Below are positions 24,461 to 36,055 of a stretch of 64,000 nucleotides of DNA, piece after piece. The position numbers were made by a program, and so were the translations under genes. The stretch is from Gemmatimonas sp. (GTDB taxonomy: Bacteria > Gemmatimonadota > Gemmatimonadetes > Gemmatimonadales > Gemmatimonadaceae), in assembly GCA_011390885.1 (NCBI GenBank), contig JAABRO010000059.1, forward strand, positions 107,792-171,791, given 5' to 3'. Below the pieces are notes generated by a model. It searched no databases, was not told where the DNA came from, and saw only the letters and a list, made by a program, of their open reading frames with translations. How positions within the stretch are numbered: the stretch's first letter is position 1; every line of letters starts with the position of its first letter.

Positions 24461-24841
24461 ATGACGAAAGCCGATCTGGTGGAAAACGTCACGGCGCGCA
24501 TCGCGCGGACGGCCGGTCCGACGATCTCGAAGAAGGACTGCGCCCGGGTCGTCGACGCCTTCCTCGATGCCATCAAGGACGCGCTCGCCGAGCAGAAGAA
24601 CATCGAGGTGCGCGGCTTCGGCACCTTCAAGATCCGGCAGCGCAAGACGCGCATGGCGCGCAACCCGCGCACCGGATCGCCGGTCGAGGTCTCCGCGCGC
24701 CCGGTCCCCGTCTTCAAGCCCTCCAAGGAACTCCGTACGCTCGTGGCCGACGCCGACGAGGCGCTCGAGATCGCGGAGAAGGCCGCGGCCGATGCACTGC
24801 AGCGCCTCTCCGGTCCCACCCTCGAGGGTGGTTCGCGCTGA
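24461..24841 (+). CDS. HU/IHF-family DNA-binding protein
   Basis: 126 aa nucleoid protein. The HU fold is clear: MTKADLVENVTARIA, VVDAFLDAIKDALAEQKNIEVRGFG, the signature GFGTFKIRQRKTRMARNPRTG, and VFKPSKELR. The core ends near residue 92; a further ~34 residues (DADEALEIAEKAAADALQRL...) form an acidic/Ala-rich helix not found in canonical 90-aa HU. ATG 24461 is preceded by a good promoter, and a terminator follows. HU versus IHF subtype cannot be decided. Confidence 0.93.
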   Translation: MTKADLVENVTARIARTAGPTISKKDCARVVDAFLDAIKDALAEQKNIEVRGFGTFKIRQRKTRMARNPRTGSPVEVSARPVPVFKPSKELRTLVADADEALEIAEKAAADALQRLSGPTLEGGSR

Positions 24842-24871
24842 CCCGCCCACTGCGGTCGGCACCTCTCCCTC

Positions 24872-24902
24872 CGGCCCCGACGCGGTCACCGCGCCGGGGC
24901 CG
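24872..24902 (+). terminator. Terminator after HU-family gene
   Basis: Stem CGGCCCCG/CGGGGCCG (24872-24879 with 24895-24902) extended by an inner CGCGG/CCGCG stem with TCA loop, followed directly by TTT. It lies 30 bp after the stop. Confidence 0.75.
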
Positions 24903-24953
24903 TTTCCGTGCATGGCCCCGGACCTTTCGCGCCGCTCCCGGATATTTTCCAGC

Positions 24954-25199
24954 ATGAGTTCCGTCCCCGTCCTCCTGTTCGCGTCGTACGCCGATGCCTT
25001 CGGCGGCCGCACCATCGACGTGCCCATCCGACCGCCGTGCACGGTGTCGGAGCTGGTCGACGCGATGCGCGCGATGGCCGGCGGCGATCGCCTCCCCGCG
25101 CAGCCACTGGTGGCCGTGAATCACGCGTACGCGGCGCCCGACCTGCTCATTCGCGACGGCGACGAGGTGGCGCTCATCCCGCCGGTGGCCGGTGGCTGA
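24954..25199 (+). CDS. moaD: Molybdopterin synthase small subunit
   Basis: 81 aa beta-grasp sulfur carrier. It reads VPVLLFASYADAFGG at the start and ends VALIPPVAGG, the C-terminal Gly-Gly that is adenylated and converted to thiocarboxylate to supply sulfur for molybdopterin. ATG 24954 is the first sensible start after the HU terminator. It overlaps moaE by eight bases. Confidence 0.93.
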   Translation: MSSVPVLLFASYADAFGGRTIDVPIRPPCTVSELVDAMRAMAGGDRLPAQPLVAVNHAYAAPDLLIRDGDEVALIPPVAGG

Positions 25200-25671
25200 G
25201 CGCGTGGCGGGCGAGTCGCCCGTTCCGGTGCAGGGGGGCGCGCACGTCGCGGTCGTCACCGCGCCGATCGACGTGGCGGCGCTGATCGCGCGCGTGCAGG
25301 ACGACGGCGTGGGCGCGATCGCCACCTTCCTCGGCACCGTGCGCGAGCACAACGATGGGCGCGCGGTCACTGGCATCGACTACGAGGCCTACGAGCCGAT
25401 GGCTTCGCGTGAACTCGAGCGGGTGGCCACCGAGGTGACCGAACGCTGGCCCGGCGTGCGGGTGGCTGTCGAGCATCGCGTGGGCACGCTCCGGGTGCGC
25501 GACGCCAGCGTGGCCATCGCCTGCGCGCACGCACGCCGCGCGCCGGCCATGGACGCCATGCGCCACTGCATCGAGGAGCTCAAGGTGCGCGTGCCGATCT
25601 GGAAACGCGAGCACTACGCCGATGGCACGCGCGAATGGGTGGACCCCACTCGGCCCGCGGTGACGGCATGA
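25192..25671 (+). CDS. moaE: Molybdopterin synthase catalytic subunit
   Basis: 159 aa large subunit that converts cPMP to molybdopterin using the MoaD thiocarboxylate. Family blocks: GAIATFLGTVREHNDGRAV, YEAYEPMASRELE, VEHRVGTLRVRDASVAIAC, AMDAMRHCIEELKVRVPIWKREHYADG (active-site lysines). GTG start inside moaD; the stop overlaps the moaA start (ATGA). Confidence 0.95.
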   Translation: MAERVAGESPVPVQGGAHVAVVTAPIDVAALIARVQDDGVGAIATFLGTVREHNDGRAVTGIDYEAYEPMASRELERVATEVTERWPGVRVAVEHRVGTLRVRDASVAIACAHARRAPAMDAMRHCIEELKVRVPIWKREHYADGTREWVDPTRPAVTA

Positions 25672-26684
25672 CCACCCCAGCGGAGCACCCCATCGACACG
25701 GCGCGCGTCACCCTGCGTGACCAGTTCGGGCGGGGCATCGAGTACCTGCGAATTTCCGTCACGGACCGCTGCAACTTCCGATGCCAGTACTGCATGCCGC
25801 TCGAAGGGCTGCCGTGGCTCCCCAAGGCCGAGATCCTGCGCTACGAGGAGATCGTCGAGGTGGTGCGGCAGCTGGCCCCGCTCGGGCTGCGCCGCCTGCG
25901 CATCACCGGGGGCGAACCCACCATCCGGCCGCAGCTCGTGGAGCTCGTGCGCATGCTGCGCGCGATCCCGGGCGTGGAAGACATCGCCCTCTCCACCAAC
26001 GGCGTGAAGCTGCCGGAGCTCGCGGGGCCGCTCGCGGAGGCCGGTCTCGACCGGGTGAACATCAGCGCCGATTCGCTGCGGCCGGAACGGGTGGCGGCGA
26101 TCGCCCGCCGCGACCTGGGCTTCGACCTCGGGGCGGCCGCCCTCGCAGCGCAGCAGGCGGGGCTCGATCCGATCAAGGTGAACGTCGTGGTCATGCGCGG
26201 CATCAACGACGACGAGATCGGCGACTTCGCCGCGCTCACGCGCGTGCATCCGTGGCACGTGCGCTTCATCGAGCTCATGCCGGTGGGCGAGTTGCGCGAG
26301 CTCACGTGGGAGCACGTCGTGCCGACCGCCGAGGTGCTCGCGCGCGTGTCGGCCCTGGGAGCGCTGGCGGACGACGCCGGTCCCGCGCGCGGCAACGGCC
26401 CGGCGCGCTACTACCGGCTGCCGGATGCGGCCGGCACGATCGGCGTGATCACGCCCATGACGCACACGTACTGCGACACGTGCAACCGCGTGCGCCTCAC
26501 GGCGGACGGTCGCCTGCGCACCTGCCTGTTCGGCGACCACGAGGTGCCGCTGCGCGACGCGCTGCGGCGCGGTGAGTCGCTCGAGCCGCTCTTCCGCAAG
26601 GCGCTGGCGGAGAAGCCGAAGGAGCACGCACTGCTGCAGATGCAGGTGGGTGGTTTGCGCGCGCTGAGTCAGGTGGGCGGGTAG
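25668..26684 (+). CDS. moaA: GTP 3',8-cyclase (radical SAM)
   Basis: 338 aa first enzyme of molybdenum cofactor synthesis. The N-terminal radical-SAM cluster is CNFRCQYC after RISVTDR. Other motifs are RITGGEPTIRPQ and STNGVKLPEL. The C-terminal second [4Fe-4S] site is YCDTCNRVRLTADGRLRTCLFG, and the protein ends VGG, the C-terminal Gly-Gly tail needed for catalysis. moaD-moaE-moaA form a coupled operon; moaC is not in the window. Confidence 0.97.
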   Translation: MTTPAEHPIDTARVTLRDQFGRGIEYLRISVTDRCNFRCQYCMPLEGLPWLPKAEILRYEEIVEVVRQLAPLGLRRLRITGGEPTIRPQLVELVRMLRAIPGVEDIALSTNGVKLPELAGPLAEAGLDRVNISADSLRPERVAAIARRDLGFDLGAAALAAQQAGLDPIKVNVVVMRGINDDEIGDFAALTRVHPWHVRFIELMPVGELRELTWEHVVPTAEVLARVSALGALADDAGPARGNGPARYYRLPDAAGTIGVITPMTHTYCDTCNRVRLTADGRLRTCLFGDHEVPLRDALRRGESLEPLFRKALAEKPKEHALLQMQVGGLRALSQVGG

Positions 26685-27770
<1,086 letters not shown>

Positions 27771-27787
27771 TCCAGCGAACTCTCACC

Positions 27788-27819
27788 GGCCCGGGCGTCG
27801 CACTGCGCGATCCCGGGCC
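27788..27819 (+). terminator. Stem-loop between mdh and sdhC
   Basis: 8-bp GC stem (27788-27795 with 27812-27819) with a 16-nt loop, followed by CTTT, located in the 56-bp mdh-sdhC gap. It ends only seven bases before the sdhC ATG, so it could terminate mdh transcripts partially or mask the sdhC translation start. Confidence 0.4.
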
Positions 27820-27826
27820 CTTTCAA

Positions 27827-28525
27827 ATGCACATGTCGTATCTCGCACGGTTCTGGGACAGCACGATCGGCAAGAAGATCGTCATGGCGATCACGGGCAT
27901 CGTCGGCGTCCTGTTCGTTCTCGGACACATGTCCGGCAACCTGCTCATGTTCAAGGGCGCCGAGGCCATGCACGAGTACGCGCTGCTGCTGCGCACGAGC
28001 ATGCCGTTGCTGTGGGCCGCCCGGCTCGGCCTGATCGCCGCCGTTGCGCTGCATGCGCTCGCCGCGTTCCAGCTCACGCAACGCTCCAATGCCGCGCGTC
28101 CGCAGAAGTATGCGAAGTCCGCGCCGCAGGTCACCACTTTCGCCGCGAAGACCATCCGCTACGGCGGGGTGCTGCTGCTGGCGTTCATCGTGTTTCACAT
28201 CCTGCACATGACGCTCGGCCAGGTGGCCGCGCCGGGCTTCGTGCACCTCGATCCTTACAACAACGTGCGGCAGGGGCTCGCCAACCCGCTCGTGGCTGGT
28301 TTCTACCTGCTCGCCATGGGCGCGCTCGGCATGCACCTGTATCACGGCACCTGGGCGGTGTTCCGGACGCTGGGTGTGGCCCGACCGTCGCCCACGCCGC
28401 TCAAGCGCCGGCTCGCGGTGGTGCTCGCCGCCGTGGTCGTGCTGGGCTTCGCCGCGATTCCCCTGGGTGCCCTTGTCGGCGCCTTCCCCGAAGCGCCCTC
28501 TCCCGTGATGGCGGAGGGCCACTGA
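27827..28525 (+). CDS. sdhC: Succinate dehydrogenase cytochrome b558 subunit
   Basis: 232 aa single-chain membrane anchor with about five transmembrane helices (starting near residues 19, 58, 104, 152 and 195), the Bacillus-type diheme SdhC that reduces menaquinone. Candidate heme ligands are His in [28 protein letters not shown] and [12 protein letters not shown]. The N-terminus [22 protein letters not shown] is characteristic. ATG 27827 or 27833 may be used. No SdhD gene is present, as expected for this type. Confidence 0.93.
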   Translation: MHMSYLARFWDSTIGKKIVMAITGIVGVLFVLGHMSGNLLMFKGAEAMHEYALLLRTSMPLLWAARLGLIAAVALHALAAFQLTQRSNAARPQKYAKSAPQVTTFAAKTIRYGGVLLLAFIVFHILHMTLGQVAAPGFVHLDPYNNVRQGLANPLVAGFYLLAMGALGMHLYHGTWAVFRTLGVARPSPTPLKRRLAVVLAAVVVLGFAAIPLGALVGAFPEAPSPVMAEGH

Positions 28526-28526
28526 G

Positions 28527-30442
<1,916 letters not shown>

Positions 30443-30443
<1 letters not shown>

Positions 30444-31216
30444 TGCGACTCACACTGCACGTCTGGCGACAGAGCGGTCCGAACGCGACCGGCAAGCTCG
30501 AGACCTATCCGATGGATGGGATCGAGGCGGACATGTCGTTCCTCGAGATGTTCGACCTGCTCAACGAGAAGCTGACGCTCGAGGGCAAGGAGCCGGTGGC
30601 GTTCGCGCACGACTGTCGCGAAGGGATCTGCGGCTCGTGCAACATGATGATCAGCGGGCAGGCCCACGGCCCGTGGAAGGGCGCGACCACCTGCCAGCTG
30701 CACATGCGCGCGTTCAAGGACGGCGACGAGATCTGGGTGGAGCCGTGGCGCGCGAAGGCGTTCCCGATGATCAAGGACCTCGTCGTGGATCGGAGTGCGT
30801 TCGACCGCATCATCCAGGCCGGCGGCTACATCTCGGTGAACACCGGCGGTGCGCGCGATGCCAACGAGATCCTGATCGGCAAGGAGGTCGTGGACGAGTC
30901 CATGGACGCCGCGACCTGCATCGGCTGCGGTGCCTGCGTGGCCGCCTGTCCGAACGCCTCGGCGTCGCTGTTCACGGGCGCGAAGATCACGCACCTCGGC
31001 CTTCTGCCGCAGGGGCAGCCGGAGCGCGATCGTCGCGCGCTGGCGATGGTGGAGCAGATGGACATCGAAGGCTTCGGCCACTGCACGCTCACGGGAGAGT
31101 GCCAGGAAGCCTGCCCGAAGGAGATCTCCATCGACGTCATCAAGCGCATGAACCGCGATTATGCCGTGGCGGCGGCGCGGTACGTGGAACCGAAGGAGAC
31201 GGCGGGCGCCGGGTGA
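30443..31216 (+). CDS. sdhB: Succinate dehydrogenase iron-sulfur subunit
   Basis: 257 aa electron-transfer subunit. [2Fe-2S] ligands in [14 protein letters not shown] plus a later Cys in GATTCQLHM; [4Fe-4S] in [14 protein letters not shown]; [3Fe-4S] in [15 protein letters not shown]. It passes electrons from SdhA FAD to SdhC heme/quinone. Its stop overlaps the GTG start of a peptidase lipoprotein (GTGA). Confidence 0.97.
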
Positions 31217-32301
31217 GCCGTCCCGCACGTCCGTTCGCATCGACTCGCGGCGTCGGCCTTCGGGCTGGCGCCGCGTTGCGCCATCTGTCGGGCATCGTAG
31301 CGGGGTGCCTGGCGCTCGCGGCGTGCGGCTCGTCCGCGCCGGATGGATCGGGCGGCGATGACTCCACCGCGACCGTCGTGCTGGGCGAGAGCGCGACCCT
31401 CACGCCGTATCCGGCGCGCGAAGGATTCGTGGACGTGCCCGGCGGCAAGGTCTTCTACCGCATGATCGGCGACGGTCCGGGCACGCCCATCCTCGCGCTG
31501 CACGGCGGCCCGGGCGGGACGTCGTGTCGCTTCGAGGTGTTGGCGCCGCTCGCGAGCGAGCGGCGCATCGTGTTCTACGACCAGCTCGGCTCCGGTCGCT
31601 CGGTCGCCCCGGACGACAGCACGCTCTGGCGGCTGCCTCGTTTCGTGGACGAGGTGGACGCCGTACGCCGCGCGCTCGACCTCGACTCCATCCACCTGCT
31701 CGGCACGTCGTGGGGCGGGGCGCTGGCCGCCGAGTACGTGCTGAGCACGCAGCCGAGCGGCGTGCGGTCGGTGATCCTGAGCAGCCCGCTGCTCAGCACG
31801 CCGGACTGGATCGCCGACGCCGATTCGCTGCGCACCACGCTGCCGGCCGATGTGCAGGCCGCGCTCGACAGGCACGAAGCGGCCGGCACGATCGAGAGCG
31901 CCGAGTACAAGGCGGCGACCGATTCATTCTACGCGCGGTATGTGCGGCGGCTGCCGGTCGCCCCGGAGCCGACGTGCGCGGGCGTGTCGTCGAACTCGGC
32001 GATCTACGAATACATGTGGGGACCGACCGAGTTCTCGTCCACCGGCTCGCTGCGTCGCTGGAGCCGCGCGGAGGACCTGGGTCGTCTCACGCAGCCCACG
32101 CTGCTGCTCGCCGGCGAGTTCGATGAATCGCGTCCGGCGCGGCTGGAGCAGTACCGCCAGCGCATTCCCGATGCGCGGCTGGTGGTGATTCCAGGCGCGG
32201 CGCATGGCGTGCTGCGGGAGAAGACGGCGGAGTACATCGCGGCGCTGCGCGCGTTTCTCACCGAGATCGAAGCGCGCGACAGTGCCACGAGCGGCCGTTA
32301 G
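31213..32301 (+). CDS. S33-family peptidase (proline iminopeptidase-like) lipoprotein
   Basis: 362 aa alpha/beta hydrolase anchored as a lipoprotein: lipobox LALAAC with Cys38 after a hydrophobic signal. The S33 signature [10 protein letters not shown] forms the oxyanion hole, the nucleophile is Ser166 in [14 protein letters not shown], with Asp in AGEFDESRP and His in PGAAHGVL. It probably releases N-terminal residues (often Pro) from peptides in the periplasm. GTG 31213 is inside the sdhB stop, so translation is coupled to SDH. A decayed copy of its 3' end lies at 33879-34067. Confidence 0.88.
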   Translation: MSRPARPFASTRGVGLRAGAALRHLSGIVAGCLALAACGSSAPDGSGGDDSTATVVLGESATLTPYPAREGFVDVPGGKVFYRMIGDGPGTPILALHGGPGGTSCRFEVLAPLASERRIVFYDQLGSGRSVAPDDSTLWRLPRFVDEVDAVRRALDLDSIHLLGTSWGGALAAEYVLSTQPSGVRSVILSSPLLSTPDWIADADSLRTTLPADVQAALDRHEAAGTIESAEYKAATDSFYARYVRRLPVAPEPTCAGVSSNSAIYEYMWGPTEFSSTGSLRRWSRAEDLGRLTQPTLLLAGEFDESRPARLEQYRQRIPDARLVVIPGAAHGVLREKTAEYIAALRAFLTEIEARDSATSGR

Positions 32302-32364
32302 CGTCGCTGCGCCGTCAAGGGGTGACCCAGGCTCCCGTTTCGCTCCGCGACGCACAACGCGTTG

Positions 32365-33165
32365 CTAGCGGCGTTCGACCGCGATCGGCATGGAGGGACC
32401 TTCCGCTACGCCAGGAATTCGCAGGCGTTCTGCGGCCCTCAGGGCATCGAGGAGCGGCGACGACTCGTCGTCGCGCAGTGTGCTTGCCTCCTGCTTCGCC
32501 GAAGCCGAGAGCACGACGCGCTCTCTCGGCTTCGCACCGGTCTCCCACATGCGCGCGTACATTGCGGCCAATCGCAATCCGAACTGCAGTTCCTGAGGGG
32601 TCGTGGTGGCCTTCGGGAGGACGAGCGTCGGCGGAACGGAATCATGCTCGCCAGGGATCAGCAGCGCTCGCTCGTTCCGCATCTCGCGTCGATCTTCGAG
32701 CACGACACGCACCTCCATGAGCGAGTCCCATGAGCGGTCGCCATCGGGTACGGGTGCCTTCGATGCCGATACCGGCAGATACGTCTTCATCAGTGCAACG
32801 AATAGAGAGTCGCGCAACGCGTTCCGCGAGTTGTTACCGAGCAGAGCGGCGGTGTCGACGTCCACGACGTATCGAAGCACTTCGGGCCGAAGTTGCTCAG
32901 CCAGCAAGGGGCGATCTACCTGAGGAGAGTGCAGCAGGATGGCGTCCACCAGTTCCTGCTGAAGCGCCTGCCGGTCGCGCAGATCCAACCGCGCGACAGA
33001 AGCAGCAGACGCGCGGCCAAGCAGATCGGAGGTCGAGTTTGCCATTCCGGGAGGCATCGGGGCATCTCCGCACCCAGCGGTGAGCAGGAGGGTGGCCAGC
33101 GTTGCTCGGCTCAGCATGCCAGCCAGCGACGGTGTGCAATGGGTGATTCGCATCGGGATCTCCAT
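32365..33165 (-). CDS. Hypothetical lipoprotein (islet gene 2)
   Basis: 266 aa of unknown family. Signal region SRATLATLLLTAGC gives lipid Cys near residue 32. The mature part is mostly helical and charged (SVARLDLRDRQALQQELVDAILLH, NALRDSLFVALMKTYLP, LQFGLRLAAMYARMWETG) with few Gly and no Cys, so it is probably a soluble periplasmic domain on a lipid anchor. ATG 33165 is three bases after the stop of the upstream gene; ATG 33153 (MRITHC) is an alternative. Base composition is visibly less GC-rich than the neighbours, which fits acquisition. No catalytic motif recognised. Confidence 0.65.
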   Translation of the reverse strand: MEIPMRITHCTPSLAGMLSRATLATLLLTAGCGDAPMPPGMANSTSDLLGRASAASVARLDLRDRQALQQELVDAILLHSPQVDRPLLAEQLRPEVLRYVVDVDTAALLGNNSRNALRDSLFVALMKTYLPVSASKAPVPDGDRSWDSLMEVRVVLEDRREMRNERALLIPGEHDSVPPTLVLPKATTTPQELQFGLRLAAMYARMWETGAKPRERVVLSASAKQEASTLRDDESSPLLDALRAAERLRIPGVAEGPSMPIAVERR

Positions 33166-33168
33166 GCG

Positions 33169-33866
33169 TCAAGTTGCGTTCGGAGGAGATTCGCACCACG
33201 TGGCGACGACTGTCTCGCCCACGAAGCCGTTCTCGTCCCACTCGCTCATGATCAGGGCCCAGCACGTTTCTCCTGATCCCTCGCCGCCGCCGCCACCGGT
33301 CACCTCGGTGCTGCTCTCGCGCGTGCCCTTGACGATCGCCCACCCTTTGATGGGACCGGTAGGGGTCATCAGTCGCAGCGTCGTCAGCCCTGGCACGCGC
33401 AACTCGCTGCACGCGAAGTACATGGCTGGCGGCAGGTGTGCGGCAGGTCCGACCCAGACGTAGGTGAGATCGTTGGAGTGAACGGTCTCACGCGGATCGG
33501 GCACATACCAACCGTAGCCGAACAACGCCGCGTACGCGCCTGTGTACATGACGCTGGTGACGCTGAACACAGGTTCGTCGCCGGTGACGGGGACGTCGCG
33601 GAAAGGAACCGGCACTTGACTGACGACGGCGGGCGTGTGCCTACCCGCCGGGCACAGGACCGGCGAAACGTCGCCAGACTCCCAGAGGGCTCCCCTGGCG
33701 GCAGCACTGCCGAGGGCATGGCCGGAAGCGGCTGACATCACCACAAGGACCACGATGACGCCGAGTGCAACAAGGACCGGAAGCCGTCGCGAACCTCGTC
33801 GCCTCAGTTGCGAGGGAGCTTTCGGGGGGGGGCGGGCGGCCGCCCGTCGCTGCCAACTGACATCAT
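33169..33866 (-). CDS. Membrane-anchored exported protein, frame broken at poly-C tract (islet gene 1)
   Basis: Unknown family. The body reads in one frame: basic RRRGSRR, a single transmembrane/signal helix (LPVLVALGVIVVLVVMSAASG), then an exported domain of about 170 aa with four Cys (SPVLCPAG, YFACSEL, ETCWAL, TWCESP), many aromatic residues and a Gly run. That frame has no start near its 5' end. ATG-ATG at 33866/33863, with GGAGG (33869-33873) just upstream, is in a different frame and joins it only if the C9 tract (33824-33832) were C10; the joined product would be about 232 aa. Sequence error, decay or phase variation are all possible. Coupled to the next lipoprotein by a 3-bp gap. Confidence 0.5.
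33824..33832. repeat. Nine-base G/C homopolymer inside a coding start region
   Basis: G9 on the plus strand (C9 in the coding strand), between the SD-preceded ATG pair and the membrane helix of the minus-strand gene. Adding one C, or removing two, would restore one continuous frame. Confidence 0.9.
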
Positions 33867-33878
33867 CGCCTCCACGCT

Positions 33879-34067
33879 GTGGGGGACATGAGCAACCTCG
33901 GTACCTTGACCAAGCGCTACCCCAGCGCTGGAGTTCCGGGCGTCCCGAATGCGTCCGCTGAGACCGGCGTGGTGGGCGACGGTGTCCTGCGCGAGAAGAC
34001 TTTCGAGTACGTGCAAGCGCTGCGCGTCTTCCTGCGCGAGGTGGAGGGGCAGGGCGCGACGCCCTGA
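33879..34067 (+). pseudogene. 3' remnant of an S33 peptidase gene
   Basis: 62 codons whose second half, GVLREKTFEYVQALRVFLREVEG, matches the C-terminus of the intact peptidase at 31213-32301 ([23 protein letters not shown]) at 16 of 23 positions by my count. The first half (NLGTLTKRYPS...) aligns poorly and lacks the catalytic core, so this is the tail of a decayed tandem copy or of a relative. It faces the islet genes and ends nine bases from the EAL gene stop. Confidence 0.7.
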
Positions 34068-34076
34068 TCGCCCTCG

Positions 34077-35210
34077 TTACGTGCCCGCTCCGGCCAGTTG
34101 CGCGCTCGGCGCGGCGGACGGGCGCGCGATCAGGTAGCCCTGCGCGTAGGTCGCGCCGTGCGCCTGCACCCACGCGAGCTCCTCCTCGGTCTCGATCCCC
34201 TCGGCGAGCGCCTCGATCCCGAGCGCGTTCGCCACGTCGAGCAGGTTGGCGGCGATGCGCGCCTTGTACGGATCGGCGTGCACGTTGCGCACCAGCTCCA
34301 TGTCGAGCTTGAGGATGTCCGGGCGCAGCAGGTGAATGAGGTTGAGCGAGGAGTACCCCGAGCCCACGTCGTCGAGCGCCACGCGGAAGCCGGCGCCACG
34401 GTAGTAATCGAGAATGCGCCGGAGGTGCGTGGGATCGTGCGCGCGTTCGGTCTCCACGATCTCGAAGACCACCTGCTCGCGCGCGATGCCGGCCGCGTCG
34501 ATGGCCGCGACCGTCGTGCGCAGGCACGAGGCGGGGTCGTAGATCGCCGTGGGCGCGAAGTTCACGAACAGGGCGCCGGGCAGGCCGTGCCGTGCGGCAC
34601 CGGCGATGGCGGCGCGCCGAGCCGCGAGGTCGAGCTGGAAGAGCAGGCCCGCGCCACGCGCCGTCTCGAACAGCCGGCCCGGCGGGATCAGGTCGCCAGT
34701 GGGCGATTCGCCGCGCAGCAGCGCTTCGTGTCCGTACACCGCGTCGGGTGACGCGGCGTGTACGATCGGCTGGAAGTGCGTGACCAGTCGCTCGTCGGCG
34801 AGCACGCCGAGCAACCACCCGCTGCGCACGCGCATCACCAGGCGCGACAGCGGCTCGACGCGCGCGAGGTCCGTGGGGGAAGGTGCCACACCTTCGGCGC
34901 ACAGCAGGGCGCGGGTGTCGTCTCGCTCGATCTGCGAGAGCGCCTGTTCGAGCGCTTCCGCGATCGGCTCGCTCTCCCGCTCCGAGAAGCGATAGGCCAC
35001 GCCATCGGCGACGGTCTGTCGCGGCCTGATGCCGAAGCGCCGGAAGACGGCCGCGGCCTTGCCGGCGACATGCGGTGCCGGAAACCAGCAATACAGGTCG
35101 CCGGCGCGCGGCTCATCGATGGGGAGTCGTTCACAGCGTGCGCAGGCACTGGGACGGCACGCAACCACAGCGGCGCGGCACTCTCGGTCTTGGGACATGG
35201 ACTCACACAT
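34077..35210 (-). CDS. EAL-domain cyclic-di-GMP phosphodiesterase
   Basis: 377 aa soluble protein. The EAL domain spans about 140-375, and the catalytic and metal set looks complete: EALLR (Glu162), FVNFAP (Asn217), FEIVETE (Glu250), ALDDVGSGYSSL (Asp280-Asp281), DILKLDMELV (Lys301), AEGIETEEEL and AQGYLIARP, so c-di-GMP hydrolysis is likely. The N-terminus (1-45) is Cys-rich (CRPSACARCERLP, DLYCWFP), suggesting a metal- or redox-sensing head; residues 45-135 are an unassigned domain. No GGDEF. ATG at 35210 or 35198. No promoter found upstream. Confidence 0.88.
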   Translation of the reverse strand: MCESMSQDRECRAAVVACRPSACARCERLPIDEPRAGDLYCWFPAPHVAGKAAAVFRRFGIRPRQTVADGVAYRFSERESEPIAEALEQALSQIERDDTRALLCAEGVAPSPTDLARVEPLSRLVMRVRSGWLLGVLADERLVTHFQPIVHAASPDAVYGHEALLRGESPTGDLIPPGRLFETARGAGLLFQLDLAARRAAIAGAARHGLPGALFVNFAPTAIYDPASCLRTTVAAIDAAGIAREQVVFEIVETERAHDPTHLRRILDYYRGAGFRVALDDVGSGYSSLNLIHLLRPDILKLDMELVRNVHADPYKARIAANLLDVANALGIEALAEGIETEEELAWVQAHGATYAQGYLIARPSAAPSAQLAGAGT

Positions 35211-35339
35211 CGGACAGGGGACGCGGACCCCTCACGACGACGCCCGCACGGTCGCGGTCACGCGCCGCATGGCGCGCCGCACATTTCCCCGAGTGTCGGC
35301 CGGAGGTCCGCCAAACCTGAGTGCGCGTGACGGCGCCGC

Positions 35340-35909
35340 TCAGAGCCTCGGCAGCGTCACGCCGACCTGCCCCTGGTACTTCCCTTTCTTGTCGCCGTAG
35401 CTCACTTCGGGTGGCTCGTCGCCCTCGAAGAAGCACACCTGCGCGATGCCCTCGTTGGCGTAGATCTTGGCCGGCAGCGGCGTGGTGTTCGAGATCTCGA
35501 GCGTCACGTAGCCTTCCCACTCGGGCTCGAAGGGCGTGACGTTGGTGATGATGCCGCAGCGCGCGTAGGTGCTCTTGCCCACGGTGAGCGTGAGCACGTT
35601 GCGCGGAATGCGGAAGTACTCCACGCTGCGCGCCAGCGCGAACGAGTTGGGCGGCACGATGCACACGTCGCCCTCGTACTCCACGAACGACTTCGGGTCG
35701 AACGCCTTGGGGTCCACGATGCTGTTGAGCACGTTCGTGAAGATCCGGAACTCGCGGGCCACGCGCATGTCGTAGCCGTAGGAGCTCACACCGTACGAGA
35801 TCACGGACGGGGCGCCGTCCACGTGGCGGACCTGGCGCTCGGCGAACGGCTCGATCATGCCGTGCTCGCGTGCCATCTGGGTGATCCAGCGGTCGTTCTT
35901 GAGACCCAT
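35340..35909 (-). CDS. dcd: dCTP deaminase
   Basis: 189 aa trimeric nucleotide enzyme that turns dCTP into dUTP for dTTP synthesis. Features: [88 protein letters not shown] (catalytic Glu in EPEWEG), and the C-terminal [11 protein letters not shown], which closes over the nucleotide. ATG 35909 (MGLKNDRWI) is the family-typical start; the longer frame is Pro/Arg-rich. A TAACTT box (minus strand, 35993-35998) may be its -10 but has a poor -35. Confidence 0.96.
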   Translation of the reverse strand: MGLKNDRWITQMAREHGMIEPFAERQVRHVDGAPSVISYGVSSYGYDMRVAREFRIFTNVLNSIVDPKAFDPKSFVEYEGDVCIVPPNSFALARSVEYFRIPRNVLTLTVGKSTYARCGIITNVTPFEPEWEGYVTLEISNTTPLPAKIYANEGIAQVCFFEGDEPPEVSYGDKKGKYQGQVGVTLPRL

Positions 35910-36055
35910 GGTTCGGGGGCGGTCGGGAGGGAAGGGGCCGGCGCGTGGTCGCGCGAGCCGGCGGCGTGGCACCGACGCGTGCCGCCGGGGCCAAGTTATG
36001 CGCTTCCCCGCCGTGCCGACAGCGGCCGACCGGGCCCGGTCGCATCACTGCCGGT

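Noticed and set aside
33879..34067. Short plus-strand ORF as a functional small protein
   Set aside because: Its conserved half is the tail of an S33 peptidase; without the catalytic core it is better read as a gene remnant.
32302..34076. Islet as a mobile element or prophage fragment
   Set aside because: No integrase, transposase, terminal repeats or adjacent tRNA could be found at its edges.
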